Part shown: in pieces, positions 18,591 through 28,104 of the stretch | Numbering within the stretch: position 1 is the stretch's first letter | Layout of the letters: each line of letters opens with the position of its first letter | Source: JAAYAY01 sp963674575 | Lineage (GTDB): Bacteria; Planctomycetota; Planctomycetia; Pirellulales; Thermoguttaceae | Reading direction: 5' to 3' | Length of the DNA stretch: 64,000 nucleotides | Assembly (NCBI GenBank): GCA_963674575.2 | Contig: CAXXQT010000008.1 | Coordinates: forward strand, 434,001-498,000 | The notes under the pieces: model-generated | What the model was told of the DNA's origin: nothing | The model's input: only the letters and a program-made list of their open reading frames with translations | Database searches by the model: none | Made by a program: the position numbers and the translations under genes

Positions 18591-18771
18591 AAATTCGAAA
18601 TCCGAAATCCGAATATCGAAACAAATTCGAATGTTGGAAATCCAAATGAACAAGAATTCGTTGCTGATGGGTGGGGTGCCGCGTCGGTACGCAAACCACG
18701 ACGGGTTTGAAGCATTCCGTATTTCGTATTTCGAATTTGTTTCGGATTTCGAGATTCGGATTTCGGATTTT
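18591..18771. repeat. Heptamer-repeat arms forming an inverted repeat
   Basis: Left arm 18591-18631 is built of 7-base units (AAATTCG, AAATCCG, AAATCCG, AATATCG, AAACAAA). Right arm 18714-18771 is the complementary type (ATTCCGT, ATTTCGT, ATTTCGA, then GGATTTC, GAGATTC, GGATTTC). The arms pair over more than 30 bases apart from one extra unit in the right arm. It fills most of the gap between the RraA-like and MFS genes and has no coding capacity. Confidence 0.7.
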
Positions 18772-18800
18772 GCCATCAATTTCTGCATGGATTAGCCCGA

Positions 18801-20081
18801 ATGTCTTCATCTTCTCAATCACGCGACGAGTCCCTTGGTGGTCCGGTTCTTCCCTACAAATGGGAACTGCTCGTGCTGTTGTGGGTGGCCTTCACCTTCA
18901 ATCAGGGCGACCGCCAGATCTACAACAATCTGCTGCCGCAGATCCAGGAGAACCTCCAACTGAGCAATGAACACGCGGGGCTCGTGGCCACGATGTTCAA
19001 CCTCATTTACGGGATCCTGGTTCCCATTAGCGGCTATGCAGGCGACGCCTTTCGACGGAAGTGGGTGATCATCGGGGCACTGATCCTCTGGAGCGCCGCC
19101 ACGCTTCTCACGGGCCTGGCGGGCGGACTCATCGGGTTGATCGTGTTTCGCGGGATCGCCACGGGGGCGGGGGAGGCCTTTTACTACCCGTCGGCCAATT
19201 CGCTCATCGGGCAGTTGCATCAACGGACCCGCGCTCTGGCCATGGGCATTCACCAGACCGCCAACTATATCGGGGTGGTCGTGAGTTTCTTCGGGGCCTA
19301 CGTGGGCGAGAGATATGGCTGGCGAAACGCCTTCTACTTGTTCGGCATCCTGGGAATTATCTGGGCGATGTGGATGATCTTCCGCATGAAAGACACGCCT
19401 CAGCCCCAGGACGATTCCGGGACCTCGCGGCGTCCGCCGGTGGGAGAGGTGGTTCGATACCTTCTTGGCAAACCGACCGTCCTGTGTCTGGCCGTGTCGT
19501 TCGCTTGCCACGTGTTTGCCAACATCGGCTACCTCACCTGGATGCCGACCTTCCTCCACGAGAAGTTCGAACTGAGCCTCGCTACCGCAAGCCTCTGCGC
19601 CCTGGCGATTCACTACGCCGCCTCGGCCCTGGGCGTGCTCGTGGGCGGTCACCTTTCGGACCGCTTCGTGATCCGCCGCCGTGCGGCGCGAATGGAATTC
19701 GAGTGGATCGGCCTTCTGCTGAGCGCCCCGTTCCTGATCTGGATGGCCTATGCGGGCAGCCTGTGGGTCTGCCTGACGGCCTCGGGGCTGTACGGTGTGT
19801 TCCGCGGCGTGTATGACTCGAACCTGTTTGCTGCCCCGTTTGACGTGACCGCAACGCGATACCGTTCGTCGATGGTGGGTTTCGTTCTGAGCTTTGGCTT
19901 CATTGTGGGCTCGACCGCCCCCTATCTGCTCGGCGTCATCAAGACCCGCTGGGGGCTCGAGCCGGGCATCACGCTTCTCGGAGCGGCCTATGTGGTCGGG
20001 GCGATTGCAGCTCTGGTGGCGCTGTACGGCTTCTTTGAACGCGATTACGTGCCCGAGGAAATCGTGGAGGAATCCGCATGA
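18801..20081 (+). CDS. MFS transporter, probable sugar-acid (ACS-like) carrier
   Basis: 426 residues, with about 12 hydrophobic segments in two sets of six. Between TM2 and TM3 is the major-facilitator loop G-Y-A-G-D-A-F-R-R-K. The first helix begins W-V-A-F-T-F-N-Q-G-D-R-Q, like the F-x-x-R-x-x region of anion:cation symporters (hexuronate/glucarate-type). The second half has G-G-H-L-S-D-R-F in the equivalent loop. It sits in the inner membrane and probably imports a product of the exported hydrolases, most likely a sugar acid given the SDR and glucarate-dehydratase-like neighbours (inference). The SDR gene overlaps its stop as ATGA. Confidence 0.88.
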   Translation: MSSSSQSRDESLGGPVLPYKWELLVLLWVAFTFNQGDRQIYNNLLPQIQENLQLSNEHAGLVATMFNLIYGILVPISGYAGDAFRRKWVIIGALILWSAATLLTGLAGGLIGLIVFRGIATGAGEAFYYPSANSLIGQLHQRTRALAMGIHQTANYIGVVVSFFGAYVGERYGWRNAFYLFGILGIIWAMWMIFRMKDTPQPQDDSGTSRRPPVGEVVRYLLGKPTVLCLAVSFACHVFANIGYLTWMPTFLHEKFELSLATASLCALAIHYAASALGVLVGGHLSDRFVIRRRAARMEFEWIGLLLSAPFLIWMAYAGSLWVCLTASGLYGVFRGVYDSNLFAAPFDVTATRYRSSMVGFVLSFGFIVGSTAPYLLGVIKTRWGLEPGITLLGAAYVVGAIAALVALYGFFERDYVPEEIVEESA

Positions 20082-20830
20082 GTTCGCTCGAAGGAAAACT
20101 TGCTCTCGTTACCGGCGCTGGGCGCGGGATCGGTCGGGCTATCGCCCTCGACCTGGCCCGGAGTGGCGCCGACGTGGTCGTCAACTACGGCCGGAGCCGG
20201 CAGCAGGCGGAAGACGTGGCCGAACAGATCACGGCCATGGGCCGGCGGGCGATGGCCGTGCAGGCGGATGTGTCGAAGAAGGCCGACATCGATCGCATGT
20301 TCGACCAGGTGGAAGCCGAACTCGGCCCGGTGAACATTTTGGTCAACAACGCCGGGATCGAGCCGCGAGCGGACGTTTGCGATTTCGACGAGGGGACCTA
20401 CGACGCCGTGATGGACACCAACCTTAAGGGCGCCTTTTTCTGCGCCCAGCGAGCCTTGAAGAAGATGCGCGAGGCCGGTTGGGGCCGGGTGATCGGCGTT
20501 TCGTCTCTTCATGAACTCACGCCCACCGGCTTCTCGGCCCTGTACGGCATGAGCAAGGGCGGCATGGCCCTAATGATGCGCGAGATGGCCAAGGCCTACA
20601 GCCACTACGGCATCACGATCAACAACGTGTGCCCCGGGGCCACGCGAACCGACATCAACCGCAAGGTGCTGGCCGACCCGGCCTACGAGGCCAAGGTGAT
20701 CGAAAAAATCCCGGCCGGCTTCATCGCCGACCCGGAGGACATCGCTCCCGCGGTCACTTTCCTGGCCTCCGATGCCGCGAGGTACATCACGGGGGCCTCC
20801 ATCTTCATCGACGGAGGTTTGTGGCTGTGA
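20078..20830 (+). CDS. Short-chain dehydrogenase/reductase (SDR)
   Basis: 250 residues, the usual length of a classical SDR. It starts at ATG 20078, overlapping the transporter stop. It has the nucleotide-binding T-G-A-G-R-G-I-G near residue 14, N-N-A-G near 90, the catalytic S-S-L-H with Tyr and Lys in Y-G-M-S-K, and the P-G-A-T-R-T segment. The C-terminus has the I-D-G-G-L common to FabG-like enzymes. It should oxidise or reduce a hydroxyl on a sugar or sugar acid; the substrate is not readable. Translational coupling with the MFS gene suggests that both handle the same compound. Confidence 0.93.
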   Translation: MSSLEGKLALVTGAGRGIGRAIALDLARSGADVVVNYGRSRQQAEDVAEQITAMGRRAMAVQADVSKKADIDRMFDQVEAELGPVNILVNNAGIEPRADVCDFDEGTYDAVMDTNLKGAFFCAQRALKKMREAGWGRVIGVSSLHELTPTGFSALYGMSKGGMALMMREMAKAYSHYGITINNVCPGATRTDINRKVLADPAYEAKVIEKIPAGFIADPEDIAPAVTFLASDAARYITGASIFIDGGLWL

Positions 20831-20923
20831 ACAAGTTCGACAGCGACCATGATCCCGCCAAGGAAGAAACCGGCGCGTACAAGATGTGACATTCCGAGAT
20901 CGCCGATTGGGAGGAGAAGACTC

Positions 20924-22276
20924 ATGACGACGTGGACCTATCGAGCCGTGGCGGCGACCTTGTTGCTGGTTTTGACGTCGTCTCGCGCCCGCGCTGAAAT
21001 GCCGGACAACTACCTGAAATTGTGGGACGATCCCGCGGTCAAGGCTCGGATCGCGCACGACACGGAACAATACCGCAAGGCGGACGCAGAAATCCTGGTC
21101 GTCGACACGGCGGGGAAGCCGGTCGCTGGTGCGAAAGTGACGGCCGAGCAGCAGACTCATGAATACCTTTTCGGTTGCAACCTGTTCGCCCTCGGTCAGC
21201 TCAAGTCGCCGGAGCTCAACGGGAAGTACGAAAAGGCCTTCACGGGGCTCTTCAATTTCGCCACGATCCCCTTCTACTGGGGCGACCTCGAACCCGAACA
21301 GGGCAAGCCGCGGTTTGAGGAAGGCTCGACCTACATCTGGCGCCGCCCGCCGCCGGACGTGCTGCTCCAGTGGTGCCAGGCGAACGGCATCACCGCCAAG
21401 GGTCATGCCCTGCTCTACGCCAAGAACATGTTCATGCCCGGGTGGACCGTTCCCGACGACCCCGAGGCGTTCATGGTCCAGGCCCGGGCCCACATGGCGG
21501 AACTCGCCAACCGCTATGGCGGAAAGATCGCCGTTTGGGACGTGATCAACGAAGAGATCCCCCGAGTCGCCCACCTCGATCAGTGGCACGCCGTTCCGGA
21601 CGACTATTCGATTCAGTGCTTCCGGGAGGCGGACCGGCTCTTTCCGAAAAACGTGAAACTGCTGATCAACGACGGCACGAGCCAGACCCACGTCACCACG
21701 GATCTATGCGAGGCCAACGTCAAGAAACTGCTCGATGCGGGCATTCGGGTCGACGGGATTGGCATCCAGTTCCACACCTACGGCAATGCCTTCGTCAATG
21801 GCAAGGCCTATCCGCCCAAGCAGTTGATTTCCGTTTACGATCGTCTCGGGCGACTTGGTCCCTCGTTGTATATTACGGAGACAACGATTCCCGGTACGGG
21901 CGAGGACGGTCCCGCGTTGCAGGGCGAGGCGGTGGCCAACCTCTATCGACTCTGGTTCAGCACGCCGAACATGGCCGGCGTCACCTGGTGGAACCTGGGC
22001 GACGGCACCGCCTTTGGAAACGAGAACAAGGCTCTGGGAGGGCTGGTCGACGAGAAGATGGAGCCCAAGCCGGCGTACGAAGCCCTGAATCGGCTGATCA
22101 ATCACGAGTGGAAGACGAGCACCAAGGGCGTCACGGGGCCCAATGGCCGCTTTGCCTTCCGTGGCTTCAAAGGTGGCTACCGGGTGACCGTCGAGAGGGC
22201 CGGCAAGAGCCAGGAATTCTCCATGAAAGTGGCCGACGGAGCCAAACCATGCAGATGTGAATTGAAGGTTCGTTGA
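20924..22276 (+). CDS. GH10 endo-xylanase-like enzyme (copy 1)
   Basis: 450 residues from ATG 20924, with GGAGGAG 7 bases upstream. A signal peptide (about 1-24) precedes an N-terminal beta segment (K-P-V-A-G-A-K-V) and a GH10 barrel (about 80-390). The acid/base is E210 in W-D-V-I-N-E-E and the nucleophile E319 in Y-I-T-E-T-T. The C-terminus is a small beta domain. The upstream fold K-A-D-A-E-I-L-V-V-D is shared with the next two genes. It is probably an exported beta-1,4-xylanase. The gene opens a run of three GH10 genes and one GH13 gene on the same strand, likely one transcript. Confidence 0.9.
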   Translation: MTTWTYRAVAATLLLVLTSSRARAEMPDNYLKLWDDPAVKARIAHDTEQYRKADAEILVVDTAGKPVAGAKVTAEQQTHEYLFGCNLFALGQLKSPELNGKYEKAFTGLFNFATIPFYWGDLEPEQGKPRFEEGSTYIWRRPPPDVLLQWCQANGITAKGHALLYAKNMFMPGWTVPDDPEAFMVQARAHMAELANRYGGKIAVWDVINEEIPRVAHLDQWHAVPDDYSIQCFREADRLFPKNVKLLINDGTSQTHVTTDLCEANVKKLLDAGIRVDGIGIQFHTYGNAFVNGKAYPPKQLISVYDRLGRLGPSLYITETTIPGTGEDGPALQGEAVANLYRLWFSTPNMAGVTWWNLGDGTAFGNENKALGGLVDEKMEPKPAYEALNRLINHEWKTSTKGVTGPNGRFAFRGFKGGYRVTVERAGKSQEFSMKVADGAKPCRCELKVR

Positions 22277-22336
22277 CTGTTCCTTCGCAAGACGCACCCT
22301 GCAACGACATAAGTATCCCACTGAAGGAGACAATAG

Positions 22337-23839
22337 ATGAGAACCGCACCGTTTGTATTGGCCGTGCTCGCCGGAATGACGGGCTTTGCGTTGCACGCAG
22401 CCGAGCCCAGCGGCACGATGAGCGAGGCGTACTGGAAGATCTGGAATCCCGAGGTCCAACGGAAGATAGACCGCGACATCGAACGCAACCGCAAAGCCGA
22501 CGCGGTTTTGCATTTGAAAGGCGTACCGGAGGGTACGGAAGTCGAAGTTGAGCAGACATCGCACGATTTCATCTTCGGCGCGCATATCTTCAACTTCGAT
22601 CAGCTTGGCAAAGATGAGTACAACCGCCGGTACAAAGAACTCTACGGAACGCTGTTCAACTCCGCCACCATCGCCTTCTACTGGAAGAAGTTCGAGATGG
22701 AGCCCGGCAAGCCGCGTTTCAGCGCGGAGGAGCGGGATACGGCCCAATATTGGAACACGGTGACGGAGCCGAAGAAGGAGCCTCACTGGCGTCGTCCGGC
22801 CACCGATCCCGTGGTCGAGTTCTGCGAGCGCCAAGGCATCCGCCTGCACGGGCACACCATCATCTGGGGAAACCGGAAGTGGCAGCATCCCGAGTGGCTG
22901 TTTGAAACGTACTGCCCGAAAGATGAGAAAGAGAAGATTCTCAAGCTTGGCAAAGAGGGGCTTGCCGAACTCTCACCGGCGGAAATCGCGGCCCTGGCGC
23001 CGGTCTATACCAAGGAAATGCAGCGGCTCTTCGAAAAGCGAGTCGCTGAACTGGCGGCGCACTACGAGGGCCGCCTGCATAGCTGGGATGTCGTCAATGA
23101 GAGCGCCACGGATTTTGGCTTGGGCCGGATGATCCCTGGCGACGCCGTCTGCAAGAGTCATTACGGGCTGATGCCGGGGGATTACACATTCCAGGCATTC
23201 AAGACCGCGGAAAGCGTCTTTCCAGAGAATGTGATTCTGAATATCAATGACTACGTGGGCGACGAGAGATACCTGAATCAGGTGAAGGACTTGCTGGCTC
23301 GCGGGCGCCGTATCCAGATCATGGGGTCGCAGATGCACCTGTTCAATCCACAACAATGCCTGGATATCGCCGCGGGCAAGCCCATCCAGACGCCGGAGCA
23401 GATCTGGAAACGCATGGAGATCCTGGCCCGAGCGGGACTGCCGATTCACCTCAGTGAGATTACCATCACTTCACCCGGCAGTGATGATCGCGGGCGGGAG
23501 ATACAGGCGATCGTGGCACGCAATCTGTACCGGCTGTGGTTCAGCATTGAGCCGATGATGGGCATCACCTGGTGGAACGTGGTCGACGATTGCGGCGCGC
23601 CGGGAGAGCCGACAATCTCTGGGATGTTTACGCGTGATATGCAGCCCAAGCCGGCCTATCATGCCCTGGACAAGCTCATCAACCATGACTGGAAAACTCG
23701 CGTGAATGTGAAAGCCGGCAAAACGGGGACCGTTTCCTTTCGGGGATTCAAAGGGAAGTACCGCGTGGTTTACAGCGATGCTTCAGGTAAGCAGAAAACA
23801 CTGGAATTCCATCTGTCGAAGGACGGCGACGGAATCTAG
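22337..23839 (+). CDS. GH10 endo-xylanase-like enzyme (copy 2, divergent)
   Basis: 500 residues from ATG 22337 (GGAG upstream), with a signal peptide to about A-A-E. It has the same overall layout as its neighbours but an extra insertion of about 50 residues in the middle (rich in Lys/Glu, about 190-240), just before the acid/base loop. Acid/base E255 is in W-D-V-V-N-E-S and the nucleophile E374 in H-L-S-E-I-T. The N-terminal segment has H-D-F-I-F-G-A-H, where copies 1 and 3 have E-Y/F-L-F-G-C-N. It is more distant from copies 1 and 3 than these are from each other, so a different xylan decoration or chain type may be recognised (inference). Confidence 0.87.
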   Translation: MRTAPFVLAVLAGMTGFALHAAEPSGTMSEAYWKIWNPEVQRKIDRDIERNRKADAVLHLKGVPEGTEVEVEQTSHDFIFGAHIFNFDQLGKDEYNRRYKELYGTLFNSATIAFYWKKFEMEPGKPRFSAEERDTAQYWNTVTEPKKEPHWRRPATDPVVEFCERQGIRLHGHTIIWGNRKWQHPEWLFETYCPKDEKEKILKLGKEGLAELSPAEIAALAPVYTKEMQRLFEKRVAELAAHYEGRLHSWDVVNESATDFGLGRMIPGDAVCKSHYGLMPGDYTFQAFKTAESVFPENVILNINDYVGDERYLNQVKDLLARGRRIQIMGSQMHLFNPQQCLDIAAGKPIQTPEQIWKRMEILARAGLPIHLSEITITSPGSDDRGREIQAIVARNLYRLWFSIEPMMGITWWNVVDDCGAPGEPTISGMFTRDMQPKPAYHALDKLINHDWKTRVNVKAGKTGTVSFRGFKGKYRVVYSDASGKQKTLEFHLSKDGDGI

Positions 23840-23872
23840 GCCAGCAACCCATAAACGCGACGGAAAAGGAAC

Positions 23873-25243
23873 ATGCAGATGAAGATCATTGGCCTGATTG
23901 CGGCAGTCTTGTTGGCCGCCTTGTCGGTGACCGCTCGGCCGGTCGCTGCCGAACTACCGGAGAACTATCTCAAGCGATGGAACGATCCGGCCGTTCAGAA
24001 GCGAATCGATGACGGCATTGAGCAGAACCGCAAGAGCGACGCCGTGTTGACTATCGTCGACGCCTCCGGCAAACCGATTGCCGACGCCGACGTGAAGATC
24101 GAGCAGAAATCGCAGGAGTTCCTCTTCGGCTGCAACATGTTCGTCATCGGCCAGATGAAGGAAAAGAACGCGGCCTACGAGGAAGCGTTTCTGAACTTGT
24201 TCAACTTCGCCACGATCGCCTTTTACTGGGACGACCTGGAGCCCGAATCGGGCAAGGTTCGTTTCACCGAGGGAAGCCCCTACATCTGGCGCCGCCCGCC
24301 ACCCGACCGGGCCGTCGCCTTCGGCAAGAAGCACGGGCTGACGCTCAAGGGCCACCCGCTCGTCTGGCACAACGGGGCCCACAATCCCAAGTGGATGCCC
24401 AAGGATCCGGAAGAGTTGAAGAAGCGTTATCTCAAGCGTTTCCGGGAGATTGCCGAACGCTATGCGAAAGATATTCCCATTTGGGACGGCGTGAACGAGT
24501 CGATGGTCTGCTCCAAGGACTTTCCTCTGTACTCGGAGGACCGGACCCATCCGGCCTACGTGCCCTGGGCCTTCACGGAGGAGCAGAAACTGTTCCGCCC
24601 GGAAAACCTGTTGATGATCAACGACGTGACCACCTTCAACTGGCCCGCGAACGACTCGAATCGCTACTACCAGCAGTGCCGGAAACTCGTGGAAGACGGA
24701 GTTCCCATCGAGGGAATCGGGTTCCAGTTCCACTTCTTCAGCCGCAAGTCGCTTGACGGCTACTTGAACGGTGATCGATGCGATCCGAACACCTTGCTCG
24801 ACACCTACGAAATGTTCGCCAAGTTCGGTCTGCCCCTCTGGGTCACGGAGATCACGATCGGTTCGGCCGGCGAGGACGGCCCCGCCATCCAGGGCCGTGT
24901 GGCTCGCGACATCTACCGCCTGTGGTTCTCCGCCCCGAAGATGGCCGGCATCACCTGGTGGAACCTGGGCGACGGCACGGCCTACGGGAATGAAGGCGTT
25001 GCCGGTGGCGGCCTGGCCGACGAGGATTTTAGCCCGAAACCCGCTTACCAAGCCCTCGATCAATTGATCAACCACGACTGGAAGACCAACCTGGATGCCA
25101 AGTCCGCGGCCGACGGCGAAGTGGAGTTTCGCGGCTTCCACGGTAACTACGAAATCGAAGTCACCCAGGCCGGAAAACGTAAGACGTTCCCGCTGACGCT
25201 CGCGCCTGGTGCGACAGCGAAAGCGACCCTGACGATGCCGTAG
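23873..25243 (+). CDS. GH10 endo-xylanase-like enzyme (copy 3)
   Basis: 456 residues from ATG 23873; ATG 23879 is an alternative start two codons in. A signal peptide (cleavage near V-A-A) precedes the same N-terminal beta segment and GH10 barrel. Acid/base E209 is in W-D-G-V-N-E-S and the nucleophile E326 in W-V-T-E-I-T. The sequence is very close to copy 1 (shared Y-I-W-R-R-P-P-P-D and W-W-N-L-G-D-G-T-A stretches). The likely activity is exported beta-1,4-xylanase. The gap to copy 2 is 33 bases and to the GH13 gene 33 bases, consistent with one operon. Confidence 0.9.
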   Translation: MQMKIIGLIAAVLLAALSVTARPVAAELPENYLKRWNDPAVQKRIDDGIEQNRKSDAVLTIVDASGKPIADADVKIEQKSQEFLFGCNMFVIGQMKEKNAAYEEAFLNLFNFATIAFYWDDLEPESGKVRFTEGSPYIWRRPPPDRAVAFGKKHGLTLKGHPLVWHNGAHNPKWMPKDPEELKKRYLKRFREIAERYAKDIPIWDGVNESMVCSKDFPLYSEDRTHPAYVPWAFTEEQKLFRPENLLMINDVTTFNWPANDSNRYYQQCRKLVEDGVPIEGIGFQFHFFSRKSLDGYLNGDRCDPNTLLDTYEMFAKFGLPLWVTEITIGSAGEDGPAIQGRVARDIYRLWFSAPKMAGITWWNLGDGTAYGNEGVAGGGLADEDFSPKPAYQALDQLINHDWKTNLDAKSAADGEVEFRGFHGNYEIEVTQAGKRKTFPLTLAPGATAKATLTMP

Positions 25244-25276
25244 CAACCAGCCGAAGAATAACAGGGATTATCTGAA

Positions 25277-26707
25277 ATGCGAAATTCCCCCTTGATGCTT
25301 GCCATCACACTCCTGCCGCTTCTTTCCGCAGGCCTGTACGCCTCTGAGCAGAAAGAACAGGCCGCCAGGCCGACCACGGATTATGTGAAGCAGAGCGTGA
25401 TCTACCAGATCCATCCGCGTGTGTTCACGAAGGAAGGGACCCTCAGGGCGACCGAGACACATCTGCCCAGACTTGCCGAGTTGGGCGTTGACATTCTCTA
25501 CCTCTTGCCGGTTTTCGTTTCCGACGACGACATGGACCGGGCTGGTTGGAGTAGCAGCCAAAAGGCGTCGGGCATGAACAATCCCTGTAATCCTTACCGG
25601 ATGAAGGACTACTACAACATCGATCCCGAGTACGGTACCAACGAAGACTTGAAGGACTTTGTCGACAAGGCACACAAGCTTGGCATGAAGGTGATGCTCG
25701 ACATGGTCTTCTATCATTGTGGACCCAACGCCGTCTTCCTGGAAGCTCACCCCGACTTCGTGAAACGCGACAAAGACGGCAAGATCTTCACGGGAAGGTG
25801 GAACTTTCCAGTCATCGATCACGCCAACCCCGAGCTTCGCGAGTATCTGATTGAGAATATGGAATACTGGGCACGGGACTTCGGCGTCGATGGTTTCCGA
25901 GCGGACGTCGCTTCGTCGGTTCCGCTCTCCTTCTGGGAGGCGGCCCGGGATCGGCTCGAGAAGATCAATCCCGAGATCATCATGCTCGCCGAAGGATTCA
26001 AGAAAGACAACCAGCGCAAAGCGTTCGACATCGACTACCTGTTCAGTTGGTATCAAACGCTTCAGAGAATCTACCAGGGACAGTCGCCTGCCTCGGACGT
26101 TCGCAAGACGTGGGACATCGCATCCAAACGGTCGCTGCCTGGCACGCGATATGTTCACTATCTGGAGAGCCACGACACGACGTGCAAAACCCTCGATTGG
26201 AAGCGTCCGAACAAGATCTGGGGGCCGGAACTGGTCGACACGGCACTGGTCCTGAACTTCACGGTCGACGGTGTTCCCTGGCTCTACAACGGGCAAGAGG
26301 TCGCCGATGCGGCCCGACACAATATCCATGCCACCAAGGGGTCGTTGACGATCGACTGGCCCAATGCCGAGACGCCGCAAGGGAAAGCCCGCTTCTCGCT
26401 GTGCCAGAAGCTCTGCAACCTTCGGCACACGGAAAATGCCCTCACGCACGGGGCAGTCACCTGGCTGGACAATACGGCGCCGGATCAAGTCATCTCTTTC
26501 CTGCGGACTACCGATGAGGAACAGATTCTCACGGTCGTCAATATGAACAAAAAGAAGGTTGCCGTCACGGTGAACTTGCCGTCTGCGAACGTCCCCTGTC
26601 AAACGCTGCTTGCCAGAGGCGTGGAGACGGTTGCGAATACGGAAGACACGAAGTCGTTTGCCCTCGAGGGCTGCGGCTACTTCGTCGGCAAACGAGAAAA
26701 CAAATGA
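25277..26707 (+). CDS. GH13 alpha-amylase-family enzyme (intact copy)
   Basis: 476 residues from ATG 25277, with a signal peptide to about residue 22. The GH13 barrel is complete: Y-Q-I-H-P-R-V-F near 40, the D-M-V-F-Y-H-C-G region near 145 (conserved region I), nucleophile D210 in G-F-R-A-D-V, acid/base E239 in M-L-A-E-G and D300 in E-S-H-D-T-T (region IV). A Cys pair and a C-terminal beta domain follow. The closest relatives by motif are alpha-amylases and alpha-glucosidase-like enzymes of heterotrophic bacteria. A second, frameshifted copy at 31097 is clearly a paralogue. The presence of an alpha-glucanase beside xylanases suggests a broad plant-like or algal diet (inference). Confidence 0.92.
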   Translation: MRNSPLMLAITLLPLLSAGLYASEQKEQAARPTTDYVKQSVIYQIHPRVFTKEGTLRATETHLPRLAELGVDILYLLPVFVSDDDMDRAGWSSSQKASGMNNPCNPYRMKDYYNIDPEYGTNEDLKDFVDKAHKLGMKVMLDMVFYHCGPNAVFLEAHPDFVKRDKDGKIFTGRWNFPVIDHANPELREYLIENMEYWARDFGVDGFRADVASSVPLSFWEAARDRLEKINPEIIMLAEGFKKDNQRKAFDIDYLFSWYQTLQRIYQGQSPASDVRKTWDIASKRSLPGTRYVHYLESHDTTCKTLDWKRPNKIWGPELVDTALVLNFTVDGVPWLYNGQEVADAARHNIHATKGSLTIDWPNAETPQGKARFSLCQKLCNLRHTENALTHGAVTWLDNTAPDQVISFLRTTDEEQILTVVNMNKKKVAVTVNLPSANVPCQTLLARGVETVANTEDTKSFALEGCGYFVGKRENK

Positions 26708-26740
26708 CCACAGTAGAAGCGTGGTCCCGGAAATGAACCT

Positions 26741-26889
26741 ACACTCGGTGCGTCAAGACGCACCCTACTCCCTCCCCAGCGAGCTTGCGAGCGAGGGGGA
26801 GGGCCGGGGTGGGGGAGAAGCGTCACACGCCCGCCAACATCCGACACAACACCACTAAACAACACTCGGTGCGTCAAGACGCACCCTAC
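26741..26889. repeat. Direct copies of a 28-bp hairpin repeat with a spacer hairpin
   Basis: The 28-base sequence at 26741-26768 recurs exactly at 26862-26889. Each has a palindromic core, GGTGCGTC-aa-GACGCACC. The spacer holds another hairpin-like C-rich/G-rich stretch around 26769-26818. The whole fills the gap between the GH13 and enolase genes. Confidence 0.65.
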
Positions 26890-26909
26890 GATGTGCGAAA
26901 GACTGACCT

Positions 26910-28100
26910 ATGAAAATCGTTGACATGCGTGTCCGCACCGTGGCGATTCCTATGAACTCCATGCTGCGGCATAACACGGGCGTCCATCCGGGCTACCTGC
27001 TGAGGACGGTCCTTGAGTTGATCACCGACGAAGGGATCGTCGGACTGGGCGAGGTGGGCGGCGGCGACCAGCGGGGCGCCCTGACGAAGCTCAAGCCCCG
27101 GCTCATCGGCATGGATCCCTTCGACCTGGAGGCGATCAAGCTCAAGGTCCTCCGGGCGATCTACTACCTCTCCAACTCGCGGCTCTACGGGGCCATCGAA
27201 ATCGCCTGCCTTGACATTCAGGGCAAAGCGGCCGGCGTGCCCATGTGCCAGTTGCTCGGCGGCAAGGTCCGCAATGCCGTGCCCATGATTGCCTACCTGT
27301 TCTGGCGCTACGATCGGCCGGGCGGCGGCGACGACACGACGGCCGAGGACCAGGCCGACCTGTGCGTTGAACTCCACGAGACGCTCGGCGTGAACGCCAT
27401 GAAGCTCAAGGGCGGCGTGATGCCGCCCATGGAGGAAGCCCGGGTGCTCGAACTGTGTCGCAAACGATTGGGCGACGATTTCGGGCTCCGCATTGATCCC
27501 AACGGCACCTGGTCCGTGCCCACGGCCGTCCGCGTGGGCCAGCGGCTGGAAGGACTCGGCATCGAGTATTTCGAAGACCCCTCCTGGGGCCTGGAAGGCA
27601 TGCGGGCTGTTCGCCAGCAGGTTCGGGTTCCCCTGGCGACGAACATGTATCCCAACAAGTTCGACGACCTGGGCCCGGCGATCCGGATGGACGCCGTGGA
27701 CATTGTTCTCACCGACCTCCATTACTGGGAAGGCCCGCGCGGTGTGAAAGATCTGTGCGCCGTCTGCCGCACCTTCAACCTTGCCGTGGCCATGCACTCG
27801 GGAGCCGAATTCGGCATCGAACTGGCTGCCATGATCCACACGGCCTCGACGATCCCCGCCATGCCCTTTGCGGGCGACGCCCACTACCATTACCTGGAAG
27901 ACGACATCATCGTCGGTGGCAAGCTGCCCTACGAAAACGGGGCCATTGCCGTTCCCAAGGGCCCCGGGCTAGGAGTGGAGCTCGACGAAGACAAGATGAA
28001 GCACTACGAGAAATACTACGAGGAAAAAGGCGACTACTATGCCCGCTTCCACGAAGACCCTCGGCGGCCCGAGTGGTACCCCATGCCAGGACAGACCTAA
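26910..28100 (+). CDS. Enolase-superfamily protein, glucarate-dehydratase-like
   Basis: 396 residues from ATG 26910. It has the enolase-superfamily N-terminal capping domain and a barrel with the glucarate-dehydratase-type motif set: M-K-L-K-G-G (catalytic Lys pair), D-P-N-G-T-W, F-E-D-P, L-A-T-N-M (the third ligand is Asn, as in that subgroup), D-L-H-Y-W and M-H-S-G-A-E-F (His base). This strongly suggests a Mg-dependent acid-sugar dehydratase. The exact substrate (glucarate, xylarate, galactarate or another) is not determined. It lies next to an alpha/beta hydrolase and in the same block as an MFS carrier, SDR and RraA-like protein. The gene starts just after a repeat copy, and the following gene starts 4 bases after its stop. 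Confidence 0.87.
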   Translation: MKIVDMRVRTVAIPMNSMLRHNTGVHPGYLLRTVLELITDEGIVGLGEVGGGDQRGALTKLKPRLIGMDPFDLEAIKLKVLRAIYYLSNSRLYGAIEIACLDIQGKAAGVPMCQLLGGKVRNAVPMIAYLFWRYDRPGGGDDTTAEDQADLCVELHETLGVNAMKLKGGVMPPMEEARVLELCRKRLGDDFGLRIDPNGTWSVPTAVRVGQRLEGLGIEYFEDPSWGLEGMRAVRQQVRVPLATNMYPNKFDDLGPAIRMDAVDIVLTDLHYWEGPRGVKDLCAVCRTFNLAVAMHSGAEFGIELAAMIHTASTIPAMPFAGDAHYHYLEDDIIVGGKLPYENGAIAVPKGPGLGVELDEDKMKHYEKYYEEKGDYYARFHEDPRRPEWYPMPGQT

Positions 28101-28104
28101 CACC

